A stretch of DNA of 64,000 nt. Origin: Candidatus Protoclostridium gallicola (GTDB lineage Bacteria > Bacillota > Clostridia > Christensenellales > Pumilibacteraceae). Shown here piece after piece: positions 18,066 through 26,996 of this stretch. Made by a program: the position numbers and the translations under genes. Numbering within the stretch: position 1 is the first letter of the stretch; each line of letters opens with the position of its first letter. The notes under the pieces were generated by a model. That model searched no databases and was not told the DNA's origin. It saw nothing but the letters and a program-made list of their open reading frames with translations. The DNA lies in assembly GCA_904387375.1 (NCBI GenBank), contig CAJFLE010000002.1, positions 62,001-126,000 on the forward strand, written 5' to 3'.

Positions 18066-18737
18066 TCACACTACATCGATAAGACTTTCCACAAACTGCG
18101 CGAACATATCCCGGTATTCGGGGAAATATGTCGCGTAGTTTATTTTTATGCCGTAACCGCCCACATCCTCCGCGGAAGCGGTTATGGAATAATTCATCAA
18201 AATCTCATTTATGCCATTATCCTGACAAGTATATTCAATGTCTTCAATTGTTTGTGTATAATCTACGGTTATTTCTTCTGAACTCTCGTAATATTCGTTT
18301 ATAATGACTGTTAGATTAATAGAATCAAAATTATTGTTTTCGTATATTACTGTATAATAAAGTTTATCTCCGGACAACGAATCTGAATACAGTCTTACAA
18401 CCGGTTCTTCATAATACTCAAAATTGAATTTTACATTCGGGGTATCTGCCGATAAAGCTTCCAGCGTAGATATTTCATTCACTTCGTTATCCATATAATA
18501 AATGGGGGGCTGCGGGGCCGGCTCGCCGTTCATCGACGAATATGTTATCCAGACGAGCCCGAAACAGAGCGCGACCGAGCACAGCAGCGCAAGCGGAAAA
18601 CCGAGCACAAAGCGGCGAAGCGCGCTTTCTCCTCTGTAATGCTCCTGCACGACCTTGTCGCGGAACGCCTTGTCCTTTTTTCGGAGCTCCTTGCCCGACT
18701 CGGACACTATTCGTTTCAGTTTCTTTTCCGGATTCAT
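18066..18737 (-). CDS. Hypothetical single-pass membrane protein
   Basis: I do not recognise a family. The 223-residue product has a strongly basic, charged N-terminal stretch (residues 1-40), one transmembrane segment near residues 45-68 and an acidic, beta-rich exterior domain. The layout suits a membrane-anchored sensor, inhibitor or anti-sigma-like protein, but no motif proves this. A GGAGGT site precedes the start, and the gene lies 26 bases after the exported protease gene, so the two probably belong together. Confidence 0.75.
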   Translation of the reverse strand: MNPEKKLKRIVSESGKELRKKDKAFRDKVVQEHYRGESALRRFVLGFPLALLCSVALCFGLVWITYSSMNGEPAPQPPIYYMDNEVNEISTLEALSADTPNVKFNFEYYEEPVVRLYSDSLSGDKLYYTVIYENNNFDSINLTVIINEYYESSEEITVDYTQTIEDIEYTCQDNGINEILMNYSITASAEDVGGYGIKINYATYFPEYRDMFAQFVESLIDVV

Positions 18738-18763
18738 GTGACCTCCGAACAGCCTGTTTTACG

Positions 18764-19918
18764 TCAATATATATTTATGGAACAGGCATCGTTTATCGTC
18801 GTATCCCGATCTATGTTGAAATAACCATTAGTCTGCCTTCCCAACCCGGTAGATACTTCAATATATCGACTGTTTCTCGTACCGCCAGACGACAAAGTGT
18901 ATGTGATGTCGTAATAACCGAAACCTGCCATAACGTGATTCCCCGTACCGTGTAGATTGGTTATGCTGTCATATCCGTCCTTAAGAGAAACAGTAGATAC
19001 CGTATACTGCGATACAAACAGCGCAACGGGACGGCCGGCGTCGATTTCCGACTTCACGTAAGAGTAATTGAGCGAGCCGCCGGACATGCAGTCGCTGTAC
19101 GAGAACGTATATCCCGCGCGGCTGCAATAGGTCTGCATGCCGGATATGAACTGGTCGTACGTCGTGCCTATGGACGTCGTACCCATATCATCGTACAGAT
19201 CGAAAATCATTGCATCGACTTCATCGCTTTGTGAAAGATACATATACAAACCGTTGCCGACAGAAACGCCGGGAGTAAAGTCGGGAATAAGATTTGTGCA
19301 ATATCTGTCGTAATAGCCAATGATATTTCCGCCGGCTATCGGCGCGCATGCGGATTCCAGACCGACTTCTATATATCTCGGCGGACGAGACGCCAAAGCA
19401 TACCCGTCATACGAACGATATGTATAATATACGGTTTCGCTCGACGTCGTGAAAGAACCGGACGCGGCGTATGCGGTATCGGCGATGTCGGCGACCTCTT
19501 CGTCGGACAGCGCTTCGCCGCCCAGCGTATACTCGCCGTCCTCGTAACCGAGATATATCATCGGGCCGGCGTAGACCTTAGTCCCCTCCACGCCCGAGTA
19601 CGGGTTTTCCGCGCCGAAGAAACATTCGGAAAGCGTACAGCCCTCCGTGCTGTCCACGACGACGGCGTAACCGTCTTCCCCGCCTGCGGTGAACGTATAG
19701 AGTACGCCGAGCTCTTCGAGCCCCATATCATACACTATCTGCTTGTCCGCCGCTATCGTCTGCGAGCCGTAGCCTTCGTCGGCCATGAACTCGGAAAGTG
19801 CCTGCGCGAACATTTCGTCGCATTTGTCTACTGACAGAGCGGACGCGGTCGATATGACCGTGAAATTCGCCGCCAGCAGTCCGACCGCCAATGCGATCAC
19901 AAATAATTTCTTTTTCAT
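18764..19918 (-). CDS. Secreted C39-like cysteine protease
   Basis: The 384-residue protein begins with a signal peptide (residues 1-29, ending STASALS). A catalytic-cysteine motif, ESACAPIAGGNIIGYYDR, sits near residue 205 and resembles the CAPTA motif of papain-like C39-type peptidases; a histidine in GTGNHVMAGFGYY follows near residue 335. The region between is unrecognised. The start at 19918 has AAGGAG upstream; a longer in-frame start at 20017 would bury the signal peptide. Neighbouring sigma-factor and membrane-protein genes suggest a cell-surface response unit. The substrate is unknown. Confidence 0.78.
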   Translation of the reverse strand: MKKKLFVIALAVGLLAANFTVISTASALSVDKCDEMFAQALSEFMADEGYGSQTIAADKQIVYDMGLEELGVLYTFTAGGEDGYAVVVDSTEGCTLSECFFGAENPYSGVEGTKVYAGPMIYLGYEDGEYTLGGEALSDEEVADIADTAYAASGSFTTSSETVYYTYRSYDGYALASRPPRYIEVGLESACAPIAGGNIIGYYDRYCTNLIPDFTPGVSVGNGLYMYLSQSDEVDAMIFDLYDDMGTTSIGTTYDQFISGMQTYCSRAGYTFSYSDCMSGGSLNYSYVKSEIDAGRPVALFVSQYTVSTVSLKDGYDSITNLHGTGNHVMAGFGYYDITYTLSSGGTRNSRYIEVSTGLGRQTNGYFNIDRDTTINDACSINIY

Positions 19919-20032
19919 TTGTAGCTGTCTCCTTTTTAACTGTTGGTCTCGGGCCTTTGAAAGACCCTCCATTATTACAGAGTCCGTTCGAGGCAAAAAG
20001 GGGACAAAAATTTTCAAAAATTTTTTATTTTT

Positions 20033-20539
20033 TTATATGTAAGGTTTCAGCGTCTTCATTGCACGCTGACATATCTTCTTGGCATTCTCGTATTCCAGCT
20101 TCATCATGTCCGCGATTTCCTTGAGAGTATAGCCCTCCCAATAACGCAGATACACGATTTCGCGCGCCTGCGGATCCAGCCGCTCGTTAAGCGCGTCGCG
20201 CACTTCGCTTTCCAGCACGATATGCGCGAAGCAGTCCGTTTCCGTCGTATCGGGCAGATCGAACTCCTTGTCTTCGCGTTTCAGCATCCTGACCGCGATG
20301 CGTTCGCATAACCGATAAACCCACGTCGTGGGATATTCGACTTCGTACGTTTTGTCGCTTGCCAACAGCTGCGTAAAAAATTCATGCGCAACGTCTTCGG
20401 CGACTCTGTCGCTGCCGACGTAACGCGTAATGTGATAAACGATACGGTGGAGGTAATATTCGTAAAGCACATCGAAAGACCTGCTGCGCTTTTTCAGCGT
20501 TTTAAGCAGTCTGTTGAACCTTTTACTGTCCATCTTCAT
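20033..20539 (-). CDS. Sigma-70-family (ECF-like) RNA polymerase sigma factor
   Basis: The 168-residue protein has region 2 (residues 20-75, with VAEDVAHEFFTQLL) and region 4 (residues 110-165, REIVYLRYWEGYTLKEIADMM) of a small sigma-70 relative. It may direct RNA polymerase to a dedicated promoter set. No classical anti-sigma gene adjoins it, but the membrane protein at 18066-18737 is a possible partner. It starts 15 bases after the HTH gene. A second ATG at 20533 is an alternative start; neither has a strong ribosome site. Confidence 0.85.
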   Translation of the reverse strand: MKMDSKRFNRLLKTLKKRSRSFDVLYEYYLHRIVYHITRYVGSDRVAEDVAHEFFTQLLASDKTYEVEYPTTWVYRLCERIAVRMLKREDKEFDLPDTTETDCFAHIVLESEVRDALNERLDPQAREIVYLRYWEGYTLKEIADMMKLEYENAKKICQRAMKTLKPYI

Positions 20540-20554
20540 TTTCGTATTTTCTTT

Positions 20555-20878
20555 TTATCTTTTGTTTCGTTTGCGTTTTATAAAGAAGTCGGCGAGGCGC
20601 GCAAGCTCGGCGCGTTCCTCTTCGTCGAGGGCGGACCACACGGTCAGCACCTCGCTCTGTACGTCGCTCAGCCCGCTGTCGCCTACGTCGTTGAAAAACT
20701 GATACAGCGTTATGCCGTAAGCGTCGCAGATTTTCTGCAGCGCCGCGACGGAAGGCGAAGTTCCTTTGCGCCTCCATGTATATACCGTCGCTTCGGAAAG
20801 ACCGGCCTGTTTGCTCATTTCATACCACGACCAGCCGCGTGCGGCGTTGAGTTCTTCCAATTTCTCCATTACCGTCAT
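20555..20878 (-). CDS. XRE-family helix-turn-helix regulator
   Basis: The 107-residue protein has an N-terminal XRE helix-turn-helix (residues 2-60, with GLSEATVYTWRRKG) and a short C-terminal helix rich in charge (DEEERAELARLADFFIKRK). This is a common phage-repressor-like plan in Clostridia. The ATG at 20878 is preceded by AGAGGT; a TATAAT box lies at 20903-20898. It is co-oriented with the sigma factor and probably co-transcribed. Confidence 0.82.
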   Translation of the reverse strand: MTVMEKLEELNAARGWSWYEMSKQAGLSEATVYTWRRKGTSPSVAALQKICDAYGITLYQFFNDVGDSGLSDVQSEVLTVWSALDEEERAELARLADFFIKRKRNKR

Positions 20879-20995
20879 GATAGCTACCTCTTGCGAAATT
20901 ATAACGGAATCACGGCAAACTGCTGTAATATTTCGCAATATGTAGACTATTGTGATTTTACACGGTAATTTCTTCCTTTATACGTCCGGGCAAGG

Positions 20996-21032
20996 TAAAA
21001 GGCCGCTCCGCTTTGTTTAAGCGAAAGCAGCC
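20996..21032 (-). terminator. Terminator of the SecB-like gene
   Basis: On the minus strand an imperfect hairpin (GGCTGCTTTCGCTT against AAAGCGGAGCGGCC) is followed by TTTTA, about 30 bases after the stop codon at 21061. Confidence 0.7.
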
Positions 21033-21060
21033 TTTTTCTGCATGAAATCGAACGTCCGCG

Positions 21061-21492
21061 TTACTTGCTCTCGCCCTCGGCTTCCGGCTTTTCGTCGGGG
21101 AACAGAGTTCCGCCGTCGAGCGGTGGCAGTATGAGCGGATTTATCATCGCGGCCGCCGTCAGATTGGTGATGGCCGCCCGGAGATAAGGGAACGTTGCGC
21201 GCGTTGCGGCGGAAACGAACTCCTTCTCGTCCTCCGTCAGCCATATTTCTTCTTCGAGTTCGTACACCGCCACCAGTCTGATAGCGAGGTCGAACGGCTT
21301 GGGATTGCTTTCCGTGCTTATCATCTTGACGGTAAGCTCTATTATGCGGCGTTTGGGCATTTCCTTGATCTTTTTGAGCTGACGGTTGAATTCGGGCTTT
21401 ATCTCGAATTTCGTCTGAGGTTCTGCCTTCACCACGTTGAGTCTGAAACGCATATCTTCGCAATGCATTCCCAACATTTTGAATTTTATCAT
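21061..21492 (-). CDS. SecB-like export chaperone family protein
   Basis: The 143-residue protein resembles the SecB fold in its second half: FPYLRAAITNLTAAAMINPL followed by ILPPLD matches the helix and loop that end typical SecB proteins. The first half contains alternating beta segments. SecB binds unfolded proteins and, in proteobacteria, passes them to SecA. In Firmicutes relatives the role is less clear. The start has AAAGGAG and a TTGCAA-17-TATAAT promoter at 21553-21581. Confidence 0.62.
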   Translation of the reverse strand: MIKFKMLGMHCEDMRFRLNVVKAEPQTKFEIKPEFNRQLKKIKEMPKRRIIELTVKMISTESNPKPFDLAIRLVAVYELEEEIWLTEDEKEFVSAATRATFPYLRAAITNLTAAAMINPLILPPLDGGTLFPDEKPEAEGESK

Positions 21493-21582
21493 TACGGTTC
21501 TCCTTTCCCGCGGCGCCTATCATTTCCCCGCCGCATCGTTGTTGCTTTAATGATTATATCATACAAGCGCGCGGATTGCAAA

Positions 21583-24213
21583 CTATTTTTTCATTCCGCG
21601 CAGCTCTTCGAGCTTGTTTTCCAGCACTTTTATGCGCTCCGAGAACTTTTCCGTCTTGGCGCGCTCGCCGTCCACGAGCGCTTTGGGCGCTTTGGCGACG
21701 AAATTTTCGTTCGCGAGTCTGGCGTTCGCGCGTTCGAGTTCGCCGCGCGCGTTCTCCAGCTCGCCGCTCAGGCGCTCTATTTCCTTATCGTAGTCTATGA
21801 GCTCGCCGAGCGGGATATACATCTCGCCGAACGCGGTGACTATCGTCGTGCAGCCCTCCGGCTTCTCAGTCACTATGCGGAAATCTGTGCCGGACGCGAG
21901 CTTGACGATATATTCGCCGGCTTTGGCGGGCAGCTTCGCGCTGCCGTCCGCTTTGAGCAGTATGGATGTGCGGCGGCTCGGCTTCACGCCCATTTCGTTG
22001 CGGACCGAGCGGATGCGCCTGATCGCTTCCATGACGTTTTCCATTCCGCGCGCGGCGGCACGGTGGTTGCCCAGCGCCTTGGCGGACGGGTACGGCGAGA
22101 TCATGATGTCCTCGGCGTCCTTCGCCGCTTCGGGCAGGCTGTCGTAGATTTCCGCCGTTATGAACGGGATGACGGGGTGCGCGAGTTTGAGCACGTCGCG
22201 CAGCACGCGCACGAGCACGCTGACGGTGTTCTGTCTTCTCTTTTCGTCCGACGAATACAGCGCGACTTTGGAAAGCTCTATATACCAGTCGCAGAATTCG
22301 CTCCACACGAAGTCGTACAGCCTGTTGGCGGCAAGGCCGGCCTCGTAGCGCTCCATATATTTGGTTATGTCCGCAATCGCGGAATTCAGACGCGTTATTA
22401 TCCATTTGTCCACAGGAGAAAGCCGCACTTCCTCGGCGGGCAGTATGTCAGTGCCTTCGGCGTTCATGAGCACGAAGCGCGCCGCGTTCCAGATCTTATT
22501 CATGAAATTGCGGTAGCCTTCCTGCTTCTTCGTCGAATACTTGATGTCGCCGCCCGCGGACACGCCGGACACGAGGGATATGCGGAGCACGTCCGCGCCC
22601 ACGTCGTCTATGATTTCGAGAGGGTCGATGCCGTTGCCCAGGCTCTTGGACAGTTTCCTGCCCAGCTCGTCGCGCACCAGCCCGTGTATGAGCACGGTAT
22701 TAAACGGCGCCTCGCCCATGAATTCGAGACCGCTGTATATCATTCTCGCCACCCAGAACGTGATTATATCGTATGCGGTGACGAGCACGTCGGTGGGATA
22801 GAAATATTCGAGGTCGGGCGTCTTTTCCGGCCAGCCCAGCGTGGAGAACGGCCACAGCGCGGACGAGAACCACGTGTCGAGCACGTCCTCGTCCTGGCGG
22901 ACGGGCGCGCCGCACTTCGGGCATACTTTGAGGTCGTCGCGGCTGACGAACTCGCCGCCGCACGCGTCGCAGTAGAACACGGGTATGCGGTGTCCCCACC
23001 ACAGCTGGCGGGAAATGCACCAGTCGCGTATGTTCTCCATCCAGTGCAGGTAATTCTTTTCGAAACGCCTGGGCAGATAGCGCAGTTTTTTGTTCCTGAC
23101 CACGTCGATGGCGGGCTTTGCAAGCTCGTCCATCTTCACGAACCACTGTTTGGATACGATGGGTTCGATCGCCGCATGGCAGCGGTGGCAGTGACCGACG
23201 TTATGCGTATGCGGCTCCACCTTGACGAGCAGGCCGAGCGCGGTCAGATCGTCCACCATCGCCTTTCTCGCCTCGTATCTGTCCATGCCCGCGTATTTGC
23301 CGGCAAGCTCGTTCATGTGCCCGGTATCGTCCATGACGCGCATGACTTCGAGGCCGTGGCGCAGACCCACTTCGAAGTCGTTGGGGTCGTGCGCGGGGGT
23401 TATCTTGACGGCGCCGGTACCGAAGGACTTGTCCACGTATTCGTCGGCAATGACGGGAATGGTGCGGTCGGTCAGAGGCAGGACGAGGCGTTTGCCGACG
23501 AGGCGGGAATACCGCTTGTCGCCGGGGTGCACCGCGACCGCCATATCGCCGAGCAGCGTTTCGGGACGGGTCGTGGCGACGACTATGCCCTCGCCGCCGC
23601 CCTCTTCGGGATAGCGTATATGCCACAGATGGCCTTCCTCGGTTTCATACTCGACTTCGGCGTCGGAAATGGCGGTGCGGCAGTGCGGGCACTGATTGAT
23701 TATGCGCGCGCCGTGATAGATCCAGCCCTTCTCGTAATAGCGCACGAAGGTTTCCCTGACCGCGCGGGACAGCTTTTCGTCCATCGTGAAAGCCAGCCTG
23801 TCCCAGTCGCAGGACGAGCCGAGCGTTTCGAGCTGTTTTACTATGCGTCCGCCGTATTTGTCCTTCCAGTCGAAAGCGCGGCGCAGGAACTCTTCCCTGC
23901 CCAGCTCTTCCTTGGTCGTACCCTCTTCGGCGAGTTTCTCTATTATTTTGACTTCGGTAGCTATGGAAGCGTGGTCGGTGCCGGGCAGCCAGAGGGTTTC
24001 GTAACCCTTCATGCGCTTATAGCGCACTATGGAATCCTGCACCGTCATCGTCAGCGCGTGGCCGATATGCAGCTGCCCCGTGATATTCGGGGGCGGCATC
24101 ATGATCGTAAAAGGCTTTTTGTCCTTGTTCACGCGCGCGTGGAAATATCCGCGGCTTTTCCATTTATCGTACAGCCGTTTCTCGAACTGTTTCGGGTCGA
24201 ATTTCGTATCCAT
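21583..24213 (-). CDS. valS: Valyl-tRNA synthetase
   Basis: The 876-residue protein is a full-length class I synthetase that charges tRNA-Val. The HIGH motif is at residues 49-52 in PPNITGQLHIGHA, the KMSKS-type motif is KLSKS near residue 519, and the C-terminal 70 residues form the family's coiled coil. The CxxC zinc-type pairs near residue 415 (CDAC and CPKC) lie in the editing/insert region. The ATG follows TATAAT by seven bases and has no ribosome site, so a leaderless mRNA is likely. No T-box leader is visible. Confidence 0.97.
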   Translation of the reverse strand: MDTKFDPKQFEKRLYDKWKSRGYFHARVNKDKKPFTIMMPPPNITGQLHIGHALTMTVQDSIVRYKRMKGYETLWLPGTDHASIATEVKIIEKLAEEGTTKEELGREEFLRRAFDWKDKYGGRIVKQLETLGSSCDWDRLAFTMDEKLSRAVRETFVRYYEKGWIYHGARIINQCPHCRTAISDAEVEYETEEGHLWHIRYPEEGGGEGIVVATTRPETLLGDMAVAVHPGDKRYSRLVGKRLVLPLTDRTIPVIADEYVDKSFGTGAVKITPAHDPNDFEVGLRHGLEVMRVMDDTGHMNELAGKYAGMDRYEARKAMVDDLTALGLLVKVEPHTHNVGHCHRCHAAIEPIVSKQWFVKMDELAKPAIDVVRNKKLRYLPRRFEKNYLHWMENIRDWCISRQLWWGHRIPVFYCDACGGEFVSRDDLKVCPKCGAPVRQDEDVLDTWFSSALWPFSTLGWPEKTPDLEYFYPTDVLVTAYDIITFWVARMIYSGLEFMGEAPFNTVLIHGLVRDELGRKLSKSLGNGIDPLEIIDDVGADVLRISLVSGVSAGGDIKYSTKKQEGYRNFMNKIWNAARFVLMNAEGTDILPAEEVRLSPVDKWIITRLNSAIADITKYMERYEAGLAANRLYDFVWSEFCDWYIELSKVALYSSDEKRRQNTVSVLVRVLRDVLKLAHPVIPFITAEIYDSLPEAAKDAEDIMISPYPSAKALGNHRAAARGMENVMEAIRRIRSVRNEMGVKPSRRTSILLKADGSAKLPAKAGEYIVKLASGTDFRIVTEKPEGCTTIVTAFGEMYIPLGELIDYDKEIERLSGELENARGELERANARLANENFVAKAPKALVDGERAKTEKFSERIKVLENKLEELRGMKK

Positions 24214-24220
24214 AGTGAGA

Positions 24221-24249
24221 ATTATATCACTAATACGCCCGGATTGCAA
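24221..24249 (-). promoter_or_regulatory. valS promoter, leaderless
   Basis: TTGCAA, 17 bases and TATAAT on the minus strand end seven bases before the valS ATG. Confidence 0.7.
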
Positions 24250-24302
24250 CTTTTTCGGTAATTTATATCGGCGCAAAGCGGCAAAAAATGCGCATAAATG
24301 CC

Positions 24303-24331
24303 GCAAAAACGCCGGACGGCGGCGTTTTTGC
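24303..24331. promoter_or_regulatory. 12-bp inverted repeat between valS and the ABC operon
   Basis: Arms GCAAAAACGCCG and CGGCGTTTTTGC flank a five-base loop, immediately upstream of a weak promoter-like pair (TGACGT, 17 bases, TATTAT at 24355). It could be an operator or a folded leader element; it lacks a terminal T tract. Confidence 0.45.
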
Positions 24332-24392
24332 TGACGTTTTTTCTTCCGGCGGCATATTATGTCGTATAAATCCATTTTTCGGAGGAAACGGA

Positions 24393-25397
24393 ATGAAGAA
24401 AGTTTTGGCAACACTGCTCATCGCGGCAATGGCGGCGATACCGCTCTTCGCCGCGGCGGGCTGCTCGGACGACAGCGGAAGAATCAGACTGTGCGAAGTC
24501 ACGCACTCGGTGTTCTACGCGCCGCTGTACGTGGCGATCAACAACGGCTATTTCGAGGACCGCGGCCTGACCGTCGAGCTGGAAAACGCGGGAGGCACGG
24601 ACAAAGTGACCGCCGCGCTCGTGTCCGGAAGCTCGGACATAGGGCTTATGGGTCCGGAAGGCGTCATATACTCGGATACGATGTCCGACAACATCAAGGT
24701 GTTCGGCCAGCTCACCAAGCGCGACGGCTCCTTCCTCGTGTCCAAAAAGGACGAGGCGGATACGTTCGAGTGGACGGATCTCAAGGGCAAACGCGTGCTT
24801 GCGGGCAGAGTCGGCGGCGTGCCGGCGATGACGATGCAGTACATCATGAACGGATACGGGCTGTACGACGGCGTGGACGGAACCGTCATAGACACGTCCG
24901 TGGCGTTCAACATGATGGCGAGCGTGTTCGAGTCCGACGACACCGTGGACTATACGACGCTGTTCGAACCTACGGCGACCGAGTATCAGAATTCGGGGCG
25001 CGGCTATATCGTCGCGAGCGTGGGCGCCGAGAGCGGCGAAGTCCCCTACACCGCGTTCTGCGCGCGCACGAGCTTCATCGAAGAGGAGCGCGACACCGCG
25101 AAGAACTTCCTCGCCGCGGTCAAGGAAGGATATAACTTCATCAAAAACAACGACGCGGCCACCGTCGCGAAGTCGCTCGTCGCCTCTTTCGACGGCATGA
25201 CCGAGGAGAGTCTGGCGATCGCGGTGGAAAGCTATCTCGAAATAGACGCGTGGTGCTCGACGCCCGTCATGACCGAAGAATCGCTCGAGGCGCTGGAAAA
25301 AATAATGACCAACGCGGGCGAGCTGGACCACGAAGTCGAATTCGACGTCATAGTCGACAATTCGATAGCCGAAGAAGTGCAGAGAGAGAACGGGTAA
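24393..25397 (+). CDS. ABC transporter substrate-binding lipoprotein, NitT/SsuA/THI5-like
   Basis: The 334-residue protein starts with a lipoprotein signal whose lipobox cysteine is residue 24 (AAAGCSDD). The body resembles periplasmic binding proteins of the nitrate/sulfonate/taurine and thiamine-precursor class, with the N-terminal sequence VTHSVFYAPLYVAINNGYFEDRGL being typical. GGAGG precedes the start. It is the first gene of a three-gene importer. The ligand cannot be assigned; no thiamine riboswitch is seen upstream. Confidence 0.9.
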   Translation: MKKVLATLLIAAMAAIPLFAAAGCSDDSGRIRLCEVTHSVFYAPLYVAINNGYFEDRGLTVELENAGGTDKVTAALVSGSSDIGLMGPEGVIYSDTMSDNIKVFGQLTKRDGSFLVSKKDEADTFEWTDLKGKRVLAGRVGGVPAMTMQYIMNGYGLYDGVDGTVIDTSVAFNMMASVFESDDTVDYTTLFEPTATEYQNSGRGYIVASVGAESGEVPYTAFCARTSFIEEERDTAKNFLAAVKEGYNFIKNNDAATVAKSLVASFDGMTEESLAIAVESYLEIDAWCSTPVMTEESLEALEKIMTNAGELDHEVEFDVIVDNSIAEEVQRENG

Positions 25398-25398
25398 C

Positions 25399-26166
25399 AT
25401 GGACGAGATTCTGACCCTCGAAAACGTGTCGCTCTCGTACCATACCGCCCGCGGCGAGACGGAAGCGCTCGCAGGCGTGAGTTTCGGCGTGAGAAAGGGC
25501 GAATTCCTCGCCATAGTCGGACCGTCCGGCTGCGGCAAGACCACGGTGCTGTCCGTCGTCGCGGGACTGCTCCGCCCCACGTCGGGCAGCGTCGTCCTGG
25601 ACGGCAGACCCGTGACCGGACCCGGCGGCAGCGTGGGATATATGCTGCAGAAAGACACGCTCTTCGAGTGGCTCACCATCTCGCGCAACGTCGAACTCGG
25701 GCTCAAAGTACAGAAGAAGCTGACCGCGGAAAACCGGGCGTACGCGCGGTCGCTGCTGCAAAAGTACGGGCTGGAAGAATTCGCCGATCACCTGCCCGGG
25801 CAGCTTTCGGGCGGAATGAGGCAGAGGGCGGCGCTTATACGCACCCTCGCCTTCCGCCCCAAAGTGCTGCTGCTCGACGAGCCGTTCTCGGCGCTCGACT
25901 ATCAGACGAGGCTGAGCGTCGCGGAAAACGTCAGCGGCATCATACGGAGCGAGGGCGTCACGGCGCTGCTCGTCACCCACGACATTGCCGAAGCGTGCTC
26001 GCTGGGCGACCGCGTCGTCGTGCTGTCGCCCCGCCCGGCGGTCGTGCGGAAGATATTCGACATACCGATTGCCGGCGGACCCGAAGAGCGCCGCGCAGAC
26101 AAACGGTTCAACGATCAGACGAACGCCGTCTGGAAGGAGCTGAAAGCGACGGCGGAGGGAGTGTAA
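25399..26166 (+). CDS. ABC transporter ATP-binding protein, NitT/TauT class
   Basis: The 255-residue ATPase has Walker A GPSGCGKTT (near residue 40), signature LSGGMRQR, Walker B VLLLDEPF and the switch histidine in LLVTHDIAEA. The LQKDTLFEWLT Q-loop segment is typical of SsuB/TauB-type proteins. It starts one base after the stop of the binding-protein gene and powers uptake through the adjoining permease. Confidence 0.95.
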   Translation: MDEILTLENVSLSYHTARGETEALAGVSFGVRKGEFLAIVGPSGCGKTTVLSVVAGLLRPTSGSVVLDGRPVTGPGGSVGYMLQKDTLFEWLTISRNVELGLKVQKKLTAENRAYARSLLQKYGLEEFADHLPGQLSGGMRQRAALIRTLAFRPKVLLLDEPFSALDYQTRLSVAENVSGIIRSEGVTALLVTHDIAEACSLGDRVVVLSPRPAVVRKIFDIPIAGGPEERRADKRFNDQTNAVWKELKATAEGV

Positions 26167-26171
26167 ACGCT

Positions 26172-26996
26172 ATGGAACAAAAGATAATGACGCCGCACCG
26201 CAGGTATCTGCTGTCCGTCAGACGCAAGAAAATTTTCGTGAAACTATGGCAGTTCGGCATTCTTGCCGCGATCATCGGGCTGTGGGAACTGCTTACGGCG
26301 GTCGGAGCGATGGATCCGTTCTTCATGAGCAGTCCGTCGCGCATCGCCGTCACCTTCGCCGAGCTGTGCGCCGGCGGCGACTTCTTCTACCACATCGGCG
26401 TGACCCTGCTCGAATGCGTCATAGGGTTCGCCATATCGATGGGCGTCGGCAGCGTCATAGCCGTGTTGCTGTGGCTGTCCGAATCGGCGAGGCGCGTCGC
26501 CGAACCCTACCTCGTCGTGCTCAACGCGCTGCCCAAGATCGCGCTCGGCCCGCTCATCATAATATGGGTGGGCTCGGGCACAAAGGCCATCGTGCTGATG
26601 GCGGTGATGATCTGCATAATCGTGACCGTTATATCCGTATTGGAAGGATTATGCTCCGCCGCCCCCGACAAGCTGCTTCTGCTCCGATCCATGGGCGCGA
26701 ACAGATTGCAGCTGCTGCGCTACGCCGTGCTGCCCGAGGCCCTGCCCACCTTCCTGTCCGTCGTCAAGATCAACGTCGGGCTGTCGTGGGTGGGCACGAT
26801 CATGGGCGAATACCTCGTGTCGGGCGCCGGCCTGGGATACCTCATCGTCTACGGCGGGCAGGTGTTCAGAACCGACCTCGTCATGACCGCGACGGTGACG
26901 CTGTGCGTGCTCGCCGGCGGCATGTACGGGCTTATGTCGCTTGCCGAGAAACTGTGCGCGCGCAAGAAAAACCGCCGCGCGAAGGAGATAAAGTAA
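26172..26996 (+). CDS. ABC transporter permease, NitT/TauT class
   Basis: The 274-residue membrane protein has about six hydrophobic segments and the binding-protein-dependent transport EAA loop (SMGANRLQLLRYAVLPEALP, near residues 175-195). It closes the importer operon. Its last 348 bases are overlapped on the other strand by the reading frame of the YkvI-like transporter. ATG at 26172 is chosen because it follows the ATPase stop closely and starts a normal-length permease. Confidence 0.93.
   Translation: MEQKIMTPHRRYLLSVRRKKIFVKLWQFGILAAIIGLWELLTAVGAMDPFFMSSPSRIAVTFAELCAGGDFFYHIGVTLLECVIGFAISMGVGSVIAVLLWLSESARRVAEPYLVVLNALPKIALGPLIIIWVGSGTKAIVLMAVMICIIVTVISVLEGLCSAAPDKLLLLRSMGANRLQLLRYAVLPEALPTFLSVVKINVGLSWVGTIMGEYLVSGAGLGYLIVYGGQVFRTDLVMTATVTLCVLAGGMYGLMSLAEKLCARKKNRRAKEIK

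Noticed and set aside
24214..24392. T-box leader for valS
   Set aside because: No TGGNACCGCG-type T-box sequence or terminator is found; the start codon is seven bases after the -10 box.
24250..24392. Thiamine riboswitch upstream of the THI5-like importer
   Set aside because: The conserved CTGAGA and related segments are absent; only a simple inverted repeat is present.
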